This document shows, piece by piece, positions 7,422 through 14,556 of a stretch of DNA of 64,000 nt. The notes below the pieces were generated by a model, which worked only from the letters and a program-made list of their open reading frames with translations, searched no databases and was not told the origin of the DNA. The translations under genes were made by a program, and so were the position numbers. This DNA comes from CAYUUW01 sp964448005 (GTDB lineage: Bacteria; Patescibacteriota; Gracilibacteria; UM-FILTER-43-11). Numbering within the stretch: position 1 is the stretch's first letter; each line of letters starts with the position of its first letter. The DNA lies in assembly GCA_964448005.1 (NCBI GenBank), contig CAYUUW010000001.1:7937-71936 (forward strand), read 5' to 3'.

Positions 7422-8237
7422 GTGTACACAAGCGACTTAGAGAAGCTGAAAATCGAGCTTGCCCTTCGAGGCTGCAGCCAAAAAACCCTGCGGGCTTATT
7501 CGGCCTGCCTTAAAGCCTATTTTGATCACCGAAAGGACCGGTGGAACCAGTTCGACGAAGAGGCCATCAAGCGATTCCTTTTTGCCATGCACGAGAGGGG
7601 ATTTTCTTCCAGCACCGTCAATTTATACCTCAATGCGATCAAGTTCTATTTCCACCATGTGCGTGGAATCCAACGAAAAATCAACATTCGCTTTGCCAAA
7701 AAGCCCAAAAGACTGCCTGTGGCTTTATCCAAAAGCGAGGTGACAGCGCTGCTCGAATCCACCCTGAATCCAAAACACAAACTCCTTCTCTCCTTGGCCT
7801 ACGGGGCCGGCTTGCGGGTGAGCGAGGTGGTCCGCCTAAAAGCAGGTGATTTGAATTTTGAGGATTCGCTTCTCAGTGTGCGCCAAGCTAAAAACAAGAA
7901 AGACAGAATCACCCTCCTGCCGCAGAAACTCCTTTTTCCTCTTCAGCTCAATGCGGAGCATAAAGAGTTGGGCGATTATGTCTTTGAAAGCGAGCGAGGC
8001 GGGCGGCTGAGCGAGCGAACGGCGCAGAAGGTTTTTGAGATGGCTCTCTTGCGGGCGGGCATCCGGAAAAAGGCCAGCTTCCATTCCTTGCGTCACTCCT
8101 TTGCCACGCACCTCCTCGAAAACGGAACGGGCGTACGTTATGTGCAAGCGCTTCTGGGCCATGCCAGCATTCGGACGACTCAGATTTATGCTGCGGTCAC
8201 GAGCCCTGCCCTGAAGCAAATAAGAAGTCCGCTCTAG
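7422..8237 (+). CDS. Tyrosine recombinase (XerC/D- or IntI-clade, compact)
   Basis: 271 residues. N-terminal SAM-like DNA-binding domain about 1-90, catalytic domain 95-271. Catalytic residues are visible: Arg132 (GAGLRVSE), Lys157 region (AKNKKDR), His221 and Arg224 (HSLRH), His247 (LLGHAS) and nucleophile Tyr256. The C-terminal IRSPL tail resembles integron integrases and related archaeal/phage enzymes. However the roughly 40-residue stretch that includes the IntI-specific extra helix between the Lys strand and HxxR is absent. GTG start chosen. Its GC content matches the chromosome, not the array. It may act on the attC-like sites or may simply be a host Xer enzyme. Confidence 0.88.
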   Translation: MYTSDLEKLKIELALRGCSQKTLRAYSACLKAYFDHRKDRWNQFDEEAIKRFLFAMHERGFSSSTVNLYLNAIKFYFHHVRGIQRKINIRFAKKPKRLPVALSKSEVTALLESTLNPKHKLLLSLAYGAGLRVSEVVRLKAGDLNFEDSLLSVRQAKNKKDRITLLPQKLLFPLQLNAEHKELGDYVFESERGGRLSERTAQKVFEMALLRAGIRKKASFHSLRHSFATHLLENGTGVRYVQALLGHASIRTTQIYAAVTSPALKQIRSPL

Positions 8238-8249
8238 CTTTGGCGAGGG

Positions 8250-8258
8250 TGCTATACT
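8250..8258 (+). promoter_or_regulatory. Extended -10 promoter for mutY
   Basis: TGCTATACT, an extended -10 without a good -35, lies 25 bp before the mutY ATG. The same TGCTA-ACT form occurs before clpP and the 12.6-kb membrane gene. Confidence 0.5.
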
Positions 8259-8283
8259 GGGGTCCAAAAACAAGCGCGCTCCC

Positions 8284-9429
8284 ATGCCACAGCCCGACCC
8301 TAAAATCATCCGCGACATTCAAAAAAACCTCCTCGCTTGGTTTAAAATGGCCCAGCGCGATTTGCCGTGGAGGAAGGCCTATGACCCTTACCAGGTCTGG
8401 ATCTCGGAGATCATGCTTCAGCAGACCCAGGTTGATCGGGTGATTGTAAAATATGAGGAATTTTNNNNNNNNNNCCAGCAGACGCAGGTGAAGACCGCGC
8501 TGCCTTATTTCGATCGATGGATGAAGGCTTTGCCCACCATCCGATCTGTCGCGGAAGCTCCGGAAGACCTCATCCTCAAGCTGTGGGAGGGCTTGGGCTA
8601 TTACTCCCGAGCGCGGAACTTGCAGAAGGCGGCCAGGCAGATCATGGAAAGGCACGGGGGAGAATTCCCTTCGCACTATCCGGATATTTTAGCGCTCCCC
8701 GGCGTTGGCCTCTACACTGCGGGCGCCATCAGCAGCATTGCCTTCAACCAAGATGACGCCCTGGTCGACGGGAACGTGATCCGTGTATTCAGCCGCCTAT
8801 TCGATTACGATCAAAACACCCGCTTGCCTGCGTCTGAAAAATGGATGTGGGAGATGGCTCACGATCTTCTTCCTCGGAGTCAGGCGAGGAATTTCAATCA
8901 AGGCCTGATGGAATTGGGCGCGCTGATTTGCGCTCCTAAAAATCCAGACTGCAAAGCTTGTCCGCTCCGCTCCCAGTGCCAGGCTTACGCCAAGGGCACG
9001 GTTATGGAGCGCCCGATCAAAGGCCCAAAGAAAGAGCTGACTTCGATCGAGGTGGCGGTTGGGTTGATCTGGAAGGACGGAAAGATCCTGATCCAGAAGC
9101 GCCCTGCCAAAGGGCTGATGGGGGGGTTGTGGGAATTCCCGGGAGGAAAGATCGAAGCGGGGGAGTCGCCTGCGGAGGCCTTGGAGCGCGAGGTGAGGGA
9201 GGAGACCGGGCTTCGCCTCCAGCGCATCCGCCCGCTCAAAACCATCAGGCATGCCTACACCAGCTTCAAGGTGCTTCTGCACTGCTTCGAGGCTGATTTT
9301 GCCTCAGGCCGGCTTTTGCGCCGCGCCGCCACGGAGGCGAAGTGGGTGAGGCCGGCGGAGCTTTCCGATTATCCTTTTCCGGCGGCCAATGTGAGGCTGA
9401 TCGAAGCCTTAAGGGCCAAGCATGAATAG
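8284..9429 (+). CDS. mutY: Adenine DNA glycosylase, interrupted by an assembly gap
   Basis: MutY removes adenine mispaired with 8-oxoguanine. Seen: a helix-hairpin-helix/GPD domain with LPGVGLYTAGAI followed by the catalytic Asp in VDGNVIRVFSR, the four-cysteine iron-sulfur loop (CAPKNPDCKACPLRSQC), and a C-terminal Nudix-like domain with a complete GG-EF-GGKIEAGES and REVREETGL box. The ten-N gap near residue 61 separates two overlapping but non-identical versions of the same motif: LQQTQVDRVIVKYEEF before it and QQTQVKTALPYFDRW after it. The joined reading frame is therefore probably not the true protein. Confidence 0.9.
   Translation: MPQPDPKIIRDIQKNLLAWFKMAQRDLPWRKAYDPYQVWISEIMLQQTQVDRVIVKYEEFXXXXQQTQVKTALPYFDRWMKALPTIRSVAEAPEDLILKLWEGLGYYSRARNLQKAARQIMERHGGEFPSHYPDILALPGVGLYTAGAISSIAFNQDDALVDGNVIRVFSRLFDYDQNTRLPASEKWMWEMAHDLLPRSQARNFNQGLMELGALICAPKNPDCKACPLRSQCQAYAKGTVMERPIKGPKKELTSIEVAVGLIWKDGKILIQKRPAKGLMGGLWEFPGGKIEAGESPAEALEREVREETGLRLQRIRPLKTIRHAYTSFKVLLHCFEADFASGRLLRRAATEAKWVRPAELSDYPFPAANVRLIEALRAKHE
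8465..8474. other. Assembly gap (10 N) inside mutY
   Basis: Ten Ns. The flanks both encode the QQTQV motif of MutY with different downstream residues, so the two contigs should overlap rather than be separated here. They may come from different strains. Confidence 0.95.
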
Positions 9430-9473
9430 CGAATGAGAATGATGCCCCATAATAAGCCCTAAATTTCCTCCTC

Positions 9474-10361
9474 ATGAAGCCCGATTCCCCCCTTCGATTA
9501 GAGCAGCATGTCTCCTCGAGCCATTTCCGCGCCATAAGGGTTGCAGCGGAGTCCCGCGGCCGATACGAGAGGCTGGCCGCCCTGGGCTGCTCGATGGCCT
9601 CTGCCGGCGCTTTGACCCTGGCCTTGCTGAACCTGGCTGGCCCAAGGGCTTCGGGACCTTCCTTGGAAGAGCCGATCGAAATCCTGCTGTTGCCCGAGGA
9701 GGGTGAGCCCAGTTCCAGCGTGGAATCGGGTGTGAAGGAAATTCGGGGAAAAATACTCCAGAAGGCCGAAGCGGAGAATGAGGAGGCGATCGAACGCAGG
9801 CCGCCCCCCGAACCCTTGCCTGAAAGTCGGCCAGAAAGCAAAGCCCAAAAAGCCGATTCGGAAGCCGTTCCTGCCAAAAGCCAGGAATCCGCATCTGTTC
9901 CGCAGGCCGATCGGCTGAGCCATTCGGAAGGGGACGAGCTGGCCTTGAAGGTGGCGGAGGAGGCTTGGCTGAGCAATGGGGCTGGGATTGAGGCCGATGA
10001 GACCGGGATTCCGGATTCGGAGAGCCCGACTCCCAGCGAATCGCCTTCGGGCCCTGACGGCAGCGCCCCGAATGAGCGCCGCAACGCCCCGACTTTGAGC
10101 GAAATCGGCCACTACGCCCGTTATTCCAGGGAGCAATTCGATCTGAGTTCGCAAAGGGACATCTATCATTTTGATTACCCTCATTTCATGGCCAGGCATC
10201 CCGGATGCATCCTTTCGGAAAAAGCCTACTATCGCATCAAAAAACGCCTTGAGAAAAGCCTTGAAAGCGGACGAAAATGCATTGCTTCCCCCAGCCGGGA
10301 GGTGGTGAGGATTTGCAATTTGCCCATCGAGCTGGATTGCGTGGATTGCTTCTCTTTTTGA
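9474..10361 (+). CDS. Hypothetical single-pass membrane protein with a Pro/Glu-rich linker
   Basis: 295 residues, no family recognised. A hydrophobic segment at about 38-56 probably anchors it. A long acidic, Pro/Ser/Glu-rich linker follows (about 60-200). A small C-terminal domain (220-295) contains five cysteines, including CILSEK, CIASPS and a CNLPIELDCVDC cluster. The arrangement recalls TonB- or anti-sigma-like anchors, but no diagnostic motif is seen. It begins 44 bp after mutY and ends before a strong hairpin at 10388. Confidence 0.65.
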   Translation: MKPDSPLRLEQHVSSSHFRAIRVAAESRGRYERLAALGCSMASAGALTLALLNLAGPRASGPSLEEPIEILLLPEEGEPSSSVESGVKEIRGKILQKAEAENEEAIERRPPPEPLPESRPESKAQKADSEAVPAKSQESASVPQADRLSHSEGDELALKVAEEAWLSNGAGIEADETGIPDSESPTPSESPSGPDGSAPNERRNAPTLSEIGHYARYSREQFDLSSQRDIYHFDYPHFMARHPGCILSEKAYYRIKKRLEKSLESGRKCIASPSREVVRICNLPIELDCVDCFSF

Positions 10362-10387
10362 GGCTTTCCATTGATTTTTGAAAATGA

Positions 10388-10415
10388 GGTGCGGAGTCTG
10401 TTGGGACTCCGCACC
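10388..10415. terminator. Bidirectional hairpin terminator
   Basis: Perfect 11-bp stem GGTGCGGAGTC with GACTCCGCACC around a 6-base loop. It sits 27 bp from each of two convergent stop codons (10361 and 10443). There is no long T tract. Confidence 0.7.
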
Positions 10416-10442
10416 GGGTGGCTCGTCGGCGGAACCAGGCTT

Positions 10443-10859
10443 CTAGCTTTTGTCCCCTTGCTGTCGGGCAAGTTCTTCGCGGACAGTCTCTTGGACCATG
10501 GGCTTCACGGCCTGGGTGACCAGGGCGAGCAATTCCTTTCGGGAGGAGCGCAAATCTCGGACTTCCGCCTCCAAATCTTGGTTCTGGCCGGCCAGATTGC
10601 GTATGTCCGGCGTATCGGGATAAATCCTGTAGGAAACGAAGTCGAACTGGTCCGTCCTCTGGCCCTTCCGCTCATCCGATGAGATGAGGCTGTTGGAGCC
10701 TGCTTTGAACTTGAGGCGCCCGCCCGTGATCTGGGCGACCGGCTCTTCCTCGGGGGATGCAACGGTTTCGCCCACCCACCAGCCGTCGCTCGAGCCGCCG
10801 GCATAGATGTGGATGAGGCGAGGGGAGACAGGAGCAAGGGGTGTTGTGTCTGTCGACAT
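10443..10859 (-). CDS. Hypothetical protein with C-terminal coiled coil
   Basis: 138 residues, unrecognised. The middle is a beta-rich segment (HIYAGGSSDGWWVGE, FDFVSYRIYP). The C-terminal 45 residues are charged and helical with heptad-like spacing (LEAEVRDLRSSRKELLALV). The start at 10859 is preferred because the upstream in-frame ATG at 10943 overlaps the -10 box and would not be transcribed. A weak AGGCGG precedes it. Soluble, cytoplasmic by appearance. Confidence 0.65.
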   Translation of the reverse strand: MSTDTTPLAPVSPRLIHIYAGGSSDGWWVGETVASPEEEPVAQITGGRLKFKAGSNSLISSDERKGQRTDQFDFVSYRIYPDTPDIRNLAGQNQDLEAEVRDLRSSRKELLALVTQAVKPMVQETVREELARQQGDKS

Positions 10860-10941
10860 GAGATTCCGCCTTTCGCGATGATGTGAATGGGCTCTTCGGG
10901 AATCATCCTGATGGATGATTTGCGTTGGAGCCACTAAATTC

Positions 10942-10969
10942 ATTTTAGTATTTAATTTTAATTTGTCAA
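10942..10969 (-). promoter_or_regulatory. Promoter TTGACA-16-TAAAAT
   Basis: On the minus strand TTGACA (10969-10964) and TAAAAT (10947-10942), 16-bp spacer of A/T only. It is almost identical in layout to the promoter at 13969-13996. Confidence 0.65.
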
Positions 10970-11000
10970 CAAAAAATCGCCCGTTGAATTCTTTCTGCCC

Positions 11001-11031
11001 TTGATCCTGACGCTACGTCATAGTCTACGCT
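11001..11031 (+). promoter_or_regulatory. MerR-type promoter with 19-bp spacer and internal dyad
   Basis: TTGATC (11001-11006) and TACGCT (11026-11031) are separated by 19 bp. The spacer contains the dyad TGACGCTACGTCA (11008-11020). Over-long spacers with a central dyad are the hallmark of promoters twisted open by MerR proteins, here probably by the product of the gene 24 bp downstream. Confidence 0.7.
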
Positions 11032-11054
11032 TGCCCTAGGCTAATCGATTCGCC

Positions 11055-11810
11055 ATGAAGCTTCACACAGTCAAAGCCCTTTCCGACCTGGCCGGGGTCA
11101 GCGTGCGCACGCTGCACCATTACGACCAGATCGGCTTGCTCAAGCTGCAGCAGCGTTCCCGGGCGGGCCACCGCCTTTACGGCCAAAACGAACTCCTGCG
11201 ACTCCAGCAGATCCTTTTCTTCAAAGAGCTGGACTTTCCGCTTCCGGAAATCCGTCGCATTCTGGAGACGCCCGATTTCGATCTTTCCGAAGCCCTGCGC
11301 TTCCACCGCGAAAAGCTTTCCGAGCGCGCCAACCGTCTGCAAACCCTGCTTTTAACCATCGACAGCACCATGAACCAATTCAAGCAAAACCAGCCCCTTT
11401 CCCACGACCAGCTCTATGCCGGCTTCGACTCTGCGGAGCAGGGGAAGGCCTACCGCAAAGAAGCCTCTCAGCGCTGGGGCGAAGACCGGGTGAAGCAAAG
11501 CGAAGCCCGAGTCCGCAAGCTCACTCCGCAGCAGTGGAAGGCGGTGCAGGATGAAGCCGAGGCCATTTACGAGGAGATCGCTTCTCTGATGCATCTAGAC
11601 CCTTCCGATGCCCAGGTCCAGGCCGCCGTGGCCAAGCATTATTCGCACCTGAAGCACTTCTACGAGCCTTCTCCGCAGATGTATGCCGGTCTGGCCGACC
11701 TGTATTTTCAGGACGAGCGCTTCACCGCCTTCTTCGAAAAGATCAAGCCGGGGTTGGCGGCGTTCATGAGCCAGGCGATGAAGGTGTATGCGGAGGGATT
11801 GAATAAATAG
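11055..11810 (+). CDS. MerR family regulator with TipAS-type ligand domain
   Basis: 251 residues. N-terminal MerR winged helix (VKALSDLAGVSVRTLHHYDQIGLL, residues 5-28), the dimerisation helix (about 75-115), then a helical TipAS-like domain (about 130-250) containing RWGEDRVKQSEARV and HYSHLKHFYEPS, typical of TipA/SkgA. Such proteins activate transcription on binding hydrophobic peptide or thiopeptide-like compounds. The promoter just upstream has the expected 19-bp spacer, so autoactivation is likely. A quinone-reductase-like gene converges from the other side. Confidence 0.88.
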   Translation: MKLHTVKALSDLAGVSVRTLHHYDQIGLLKLQQRSRAGHRLYGQNELLRLQQILFFKELDFPLPEIRRILETPDFDLSEALRFHREKLSERANRLQTLLLTIDSTMNQFKQNQPLSHDQLYAGFDSAEQGKAYRKEASQRWGEDRVKQSEARVRKLTPQQWKAVQDEAEAIYEEIASLMHLDPSDAQVQAAVAKHYSHLKHFYEPSPQMYAGLADLYFQDERFTAFFEKIKPGLAAFMSQAMKVYAEGLNK

Positions 11811-11819
11811 GAAAATCAT

Positions 11820-11851
11820 CCGTAGCGGCGCGATTAATCGCGCCGCTACGG
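11820..11851. terminator. Perfect 32-bp loopless palindrome
   Basis: Arms CCGTAGCGGCGCGATT and AATCGCGCCGCTACGG, without mismatch or loop. It lies 9 bp after the MerR stop and 8 bp before the stop of the convergent gene at 11859. The palindrome at 44440 is the same element with compensated base changes. Confidence 0.75.
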
Positions 11852-11858
11852 CCTTCCG

Positions 11859-12434
11859 TCAGGTCCTTAACCCCATCCTTTCCGCCTTCTTCAGCCTTCG
11901 CTCCCGCTCCCTTTCCCCTGCGGAGCGCATTCTTCCGAAAATGGTCAGGCTCTTGGTCCACACGCCGCAGAAGAACAGCGTGCCCCAGCGCAGGCTCATG
12001 GAAGGCGTCATCATGAGGCGGAAGATCCAGGCCGGACTGTCGCAAGTGATGAAGATCCGGGCCGTCTTTCCTTTCAGCAGCCGCTGGAGCCTACCCTTTC
12101 CTCGGATGGTTTCGTATTTGTAGGCAAAGCCGGAAGAGAAATTCTGGTCGAAGAAATTCTTCAGGATGGCGGGGGGTCCGAACCACCACAGAGGAAAGGC
12201 GAAGACCAGCTCATGCGCCCAGCTGATTTTGGCTTGGACCCCTTCCCGGTTCGGGTCCGGCTCGGATTTTTTGATGTCCTGGAAATCCAGGAAGCCCTGC
12301 TTCAGCTCGCTTCGGTAGAGGTCCAGGATCTCCACCTGGTTTCCGGCTTTTTCAGCTCCCTTTTGGTAGTGCCGGGCGATCCGGTGGGCAAAGCCTTCTT
12401 TTCCGGGGTGGGCGGTGACGATCAGGATGTTCAT
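11859..12434 (-). CDS. NAD(P)H dehydrogenase (quinone)-like flavodoxin
   Basis: 192 residues of the flavodoxin-like NAD(P)H:quinone oxidoreductase family (KefF/MdaB/NQO1 type). N-terminal ILIVTAHPGKEGFAHRIA contains the FMN phosphate-binding loop. FAFPLWWFGPPAILKNFFDQ (around residue 80) is the family signature. It should reduce quinones or electrophiles by two electrons from NAD(P)H. ATG at 12434 precedes the first beta strand. The last 20 residues are Arg/Glu-rich. It converges on the TipA-like regulator and could be part of the same stress response, which is inference. Confidence 0.87.
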   Translation of the reverse strand: MNILIVTAHPGKEGFAHRIARHYQKGAEKAGNQVEILDLYRSELKQGFLDFQDIKKSEPDPNREGVQAKISWAHELVFAFPLWWFGPPAILKNFFDQNFSSGFAYKYETIRGKGRLQRLLKGKTARIFITCDSPAWIFRLMMTPSMSLRWGTLFFCGVWTKSLTIFGRMRSAGERERERRLKKAERMGLRT

Positions 12435-12543
12435 GGGGGTCGGCTTCTGTTGGATTTCTGGCGCAGTGTAGCACAATTCCTTTCGGCGTGCCGGAGGCGC
12501 TATTTTCAGCCTAGGGCTGCCGCCCCGGCAGAGCCTGGCAGCA

Positions 12544-12572
12544 TTGCGCCTTGGGCGGGGCCATGCTAGACT
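12544..12572 (+). promoter_or_regulatory. Promoter for the 12.6-kb membrane gene
   Basis: TTGCGC (12544-12549), 17-bp spacer, extended -10 TGC-TAGACT (12567-12572). The transcript would start near 12579, which favours the ATG at 12605 over upstream in-frame ATGs. Confidence 0.6.
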
Positions 12573-12604
12573 CCGCCCCAGTCATTATTGGCCTCCTGCT
12601 TTTT

Positions 12605-13507
12605 ATGGGCACTCGCGATACCGTCCGCAAGGCATGGCAGATCACCCAGGTTCATCTCAAAAAGCTGATCTGGTACGGAGCGCTGCCTTCCTTTTTCGTC
12701 ATTGTGGTCAGCAGCGGCTATTTGGCCTACCAGTACAATTCTCTCCGCCATTCCTCCTTGTTTTCCCAGGAGCCGGGGCCGAACATGATCGACAATTTCA
12801 AGGTTCTATGGGGATATGCCTCGAGCTATCCTGGCCTTGCGCTAGGCTTGGCCCTTACGGCAGCCTTTTTTCTCTTCGGCTACACGATTTTTCCTCCGGT
12901 GTTCCACGGAGCCTTGATCCATGCCTTGAACCGGATACGTTTGTACGAGCCGATCAAGGGCTCGATGCAGGCGGGCATGCGCCATTTCTTCCCCCTGTTC
13001 GAATTCAGCCTGCTTTCCGGGGTGTTCGGCGTCACCACGCTCTTCACCCAATCCTCCTTCATTCTGCTCTGGTGGGGGGAAAAGATCTATTTCGTGGCGC
13101 TCCCCATTCTGCTCTTCATTGCTATTGTCGGATTCGTCATCAGCTTCCTTTTCACCTATGCCGAATACTACATTGTTCTCCATGACAAGAAGCTGATCCG
13201 CGCTGCCATGGACAGCTCGGTGCTGGTGGTCTCCAACCTGCGCAAGACCTTCCTGGTCTTTGTGCTGATGATGCTGATCGGCGCGCGTATCGTGCTGAAC
13301 GTGATTCTGGTGCTGCTGATCCCCATGGTGGTGGTGGCGGCGGCCACCTATTTCGCCACTCTTTTCTTTTCCGCCTTCGGCTTCATCTTCATCGGCTCCT
13401 TCGCCCTGATCGTCCTGGGGGTCTCGGCCTATCTGTTCGGCCTGTTCCACATTTTCGCCACGGCCGTGTGGACCCTGACCTTCGGCATGCTGTACGAAGA
13501 CCAGTAG
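12605..13507 (+). CDS. Hypothetical polytopic membrane protein
   Basis: 300 residues with about six hydrophobic helices: roughly residues 25-45, 80-100, 130-155, 163-188, 215-245 and 250-285. A cytoplasmic-looking loop holds ARIVLNVIL-type segments. The overall look resembles DUF975/glycerophosphoryl-type membrane proteins, but no diagnostic motif was found, so no function is claimed. It is transcribed alone and followed by small hairpins near 13597-13637. Confidence 0.7.
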   Translation: MGTRDTVRKAWQITQVHLKKLIWYGALPSFFVIVVSSGYLAYQYNSLRHSSLFSQEPGPNMIDNFKVLWGYASSYPGLALGLALTAAFFLFGYTIFPPVFHGALIHALNRIRLYEPIKGSMQAGMRHFFPLFEFSLLSGVFGVTTLFTQSSFILLWWGEKIYFVALPILLFIAIVGFVISFLFTYAEYYIVLHDKKLIRAAMDSSVLVVSNLRKTFLVFVLMMLIGARIVLNVILVLLIPMVVVAAATYFATLFFSAFGFIFIGSFALIVLGVSAYLFGLFHIFATAVWTLTFGMLYEDQ

Positions 13508-13596
13508 GAGCAGAAGAAAACGTAGCCCAGCGAGGCATCGGTGATGGAGGCCTAATGGATGATTTCCAATCCGATCGATGCCGTCTTTTTAAAAAT

Positions 13597-13637
13597 GGCG
13601 ACCCTTGCGAGTCGCCTGGTCTCGCCTTTTCAGGCGA
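13597..13637. terminator. Tandem small hairpins between convergent genes
   Basis: GGCGAC with GTCGCC (13597-13616) and TCGCCT with AGGCGA (13622-13637). They lie in the 145-bp space between convergent stops. Stems are only 6 bp, so the call is weak. Confidence 0.4.
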
Positions 13638-13652
13638 TCTGGCCCCTGATGG

Positions 13653-13901
13653 TCAGGAGACCTGGATGGAGTCCTTTTGGGCCAAGAGGTACCATTCGCC
13701 ATTGACCTCGATGGCATGATGCTCCTCAACGGATGGATTTGCCTGTGCTCCACGACCAAGAGCATTACACTCGCTCTCGGCCTTTGTCCGGGCATTGTCT
13801 TTATTTCGAAACCAAAAGTCACGAAGCGGAGTGTCAGCACCTCCCTTTTGCCTGACGACTGGCCGAAAAATCTTGATTATCGTTGGATTTTCTTTGCTCA
13901 C
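13653..13901 (-). CDS. Hypothetical small protein
   Basis: 82 residues from a GTG at 13901, chosen because GGAGG lies 5 bp upstream and because the longer frame would begin on the -10 box. Beta-rich, with tryptophans and the pattern FWFRNKDNARTKAESECNAL and HHAIEVNGEWYLL. No signal peptide or membrane segment. It is not a family I recognise. Its promoter is of the same type as that of the hypothetical gene at 10443-10859, suggesting common control. Confidence 0.6.
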   Translation of the reverse strand: MSKENPTIIKIFRPVVRQKGGADTPLRDFWFRNKDNARTKAESECNALGRGAQANPSVEEHHAIEVNGEWYLLAQKDSIQVS

Positions 13902-13968
13902 GCTTGCCTCCTGGTTTTGGCTTGACCTTGCGCTTTCCCTTTTGAGGCAGCGCAAAGGATCATTATCC

Positions 13969-13996
13969 ATTTTAGTGATTACCTATTTTCTGTCAA
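13969..13996 (-). promoter_or_regulatory. Promoter TTGACA-16-TAAAAT
   Basis: Minus strand: TTGACA (13996-13991) and TAAAAT (13974-13969). It sits at the 3' end of the Nudix gene at 13993-14490, with TTGACA overlapping its last codons. Confidence 0.6.
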
Positions 13997-14490
13997 TCCC
14001 TTTGCGCGCCCTCAGCTCGCCCTTCTTTGGCCGGATCCGTTTGGGCAAAAGGATCGAATCCGGATTTGAGAAGATTGGAGACGGGCAGGAAGACCCGTTC
14101 TGGCCATTCGCTCCGGTCCAGCCATTCCCACTTCTCGCATTTTTCCGGCTCCATCGCCCGGGCTTCGCCGGAATCAGCGTCGGCCAGCATGAAAAGGGTG
14201 ATGTGGTGCTTCTGCTCTTGCTGGAAGATGTCGTTGGTGGCTGCCGCGAAGCGGACATTGCTGATCTGGAGGCCGGTCTCTTCCAGCGTTTCCCGCCGGG
14301 CGCACTCCTCCCAGCTTTCGCCATGCTCCAAGTGGCCTCCCGGAAGCGCCCATGCTCCTTCCCCATGGGCATTCTTTCTTTTTCCCATCAGGATTTTCCC
14401 GCCTCGCAAGACAATGACTCCAACTCCGACTCTGACATTTGGCTTTTCGCCTGATGGGTTCATGCAATAGGTTTTATTCCCTTCAAGCAT
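13993..14490 (-). CDS. Nudix hydrolase
   Basis: 165 residues. A full Nudix box is seen from residue 50: GGHLEHGESWEECARRETLEETGL, matching GX5EX7REUXEEXGU. The preceding GVGVIVLRGGKILMGKRK is typical of MutT/NUDT15-like enzymes that hydrolyse nucleoside triphosphates or their oxidised forms. The last 30 residues are unconserved in character and contain the promoter of the next gene. The start could also be the ATG ten codons downstream. It is one of three separate Nudix genes in the window. Confidence 0.88.
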   Translation of the reverse strand: MLEGNKTYCMNPSGEKPNVRVGVGVIVLRGGKILMGKRKNAHGEGAWALPGGHLEHGESWEECARRETLEETGLQISNVRFAAATNDIFQQEQKHHITLFMLADADSGEARAMEPEKCEKWEWLDRSEWPERVFLPVSNLLKSGFDPFAQTDPAKEGRAEGAQRD

Positions 14491-14556
14491 ACCCCAGACG
14501 TGGCTGCCAAGGAAGCCTGGATGGCCCTTTTTTTCCTCAGCGCCAGCAGCTCTTGG

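Noticed and set aside
7422..8237. Calling the recombinase intI outright
   Set aside because: The region with the integron-integrase-specific extra helix is missing, so the name would overstate the evidence.
8400..8520. Genuine tandem duplication of the QQTQV motif in MutY
   Set aside because: The duplication coincides exactly with a ten-N scaffold gap, so an assembly cause is far likelier.
9498..10199. Long antisense frame over the 9474 gene
   Set aside because: Arg/Gly/Pro-rich shadow typical for the opposite strand of GC-rich genes; the plus-strand frame has a membrane helix and a terminator.
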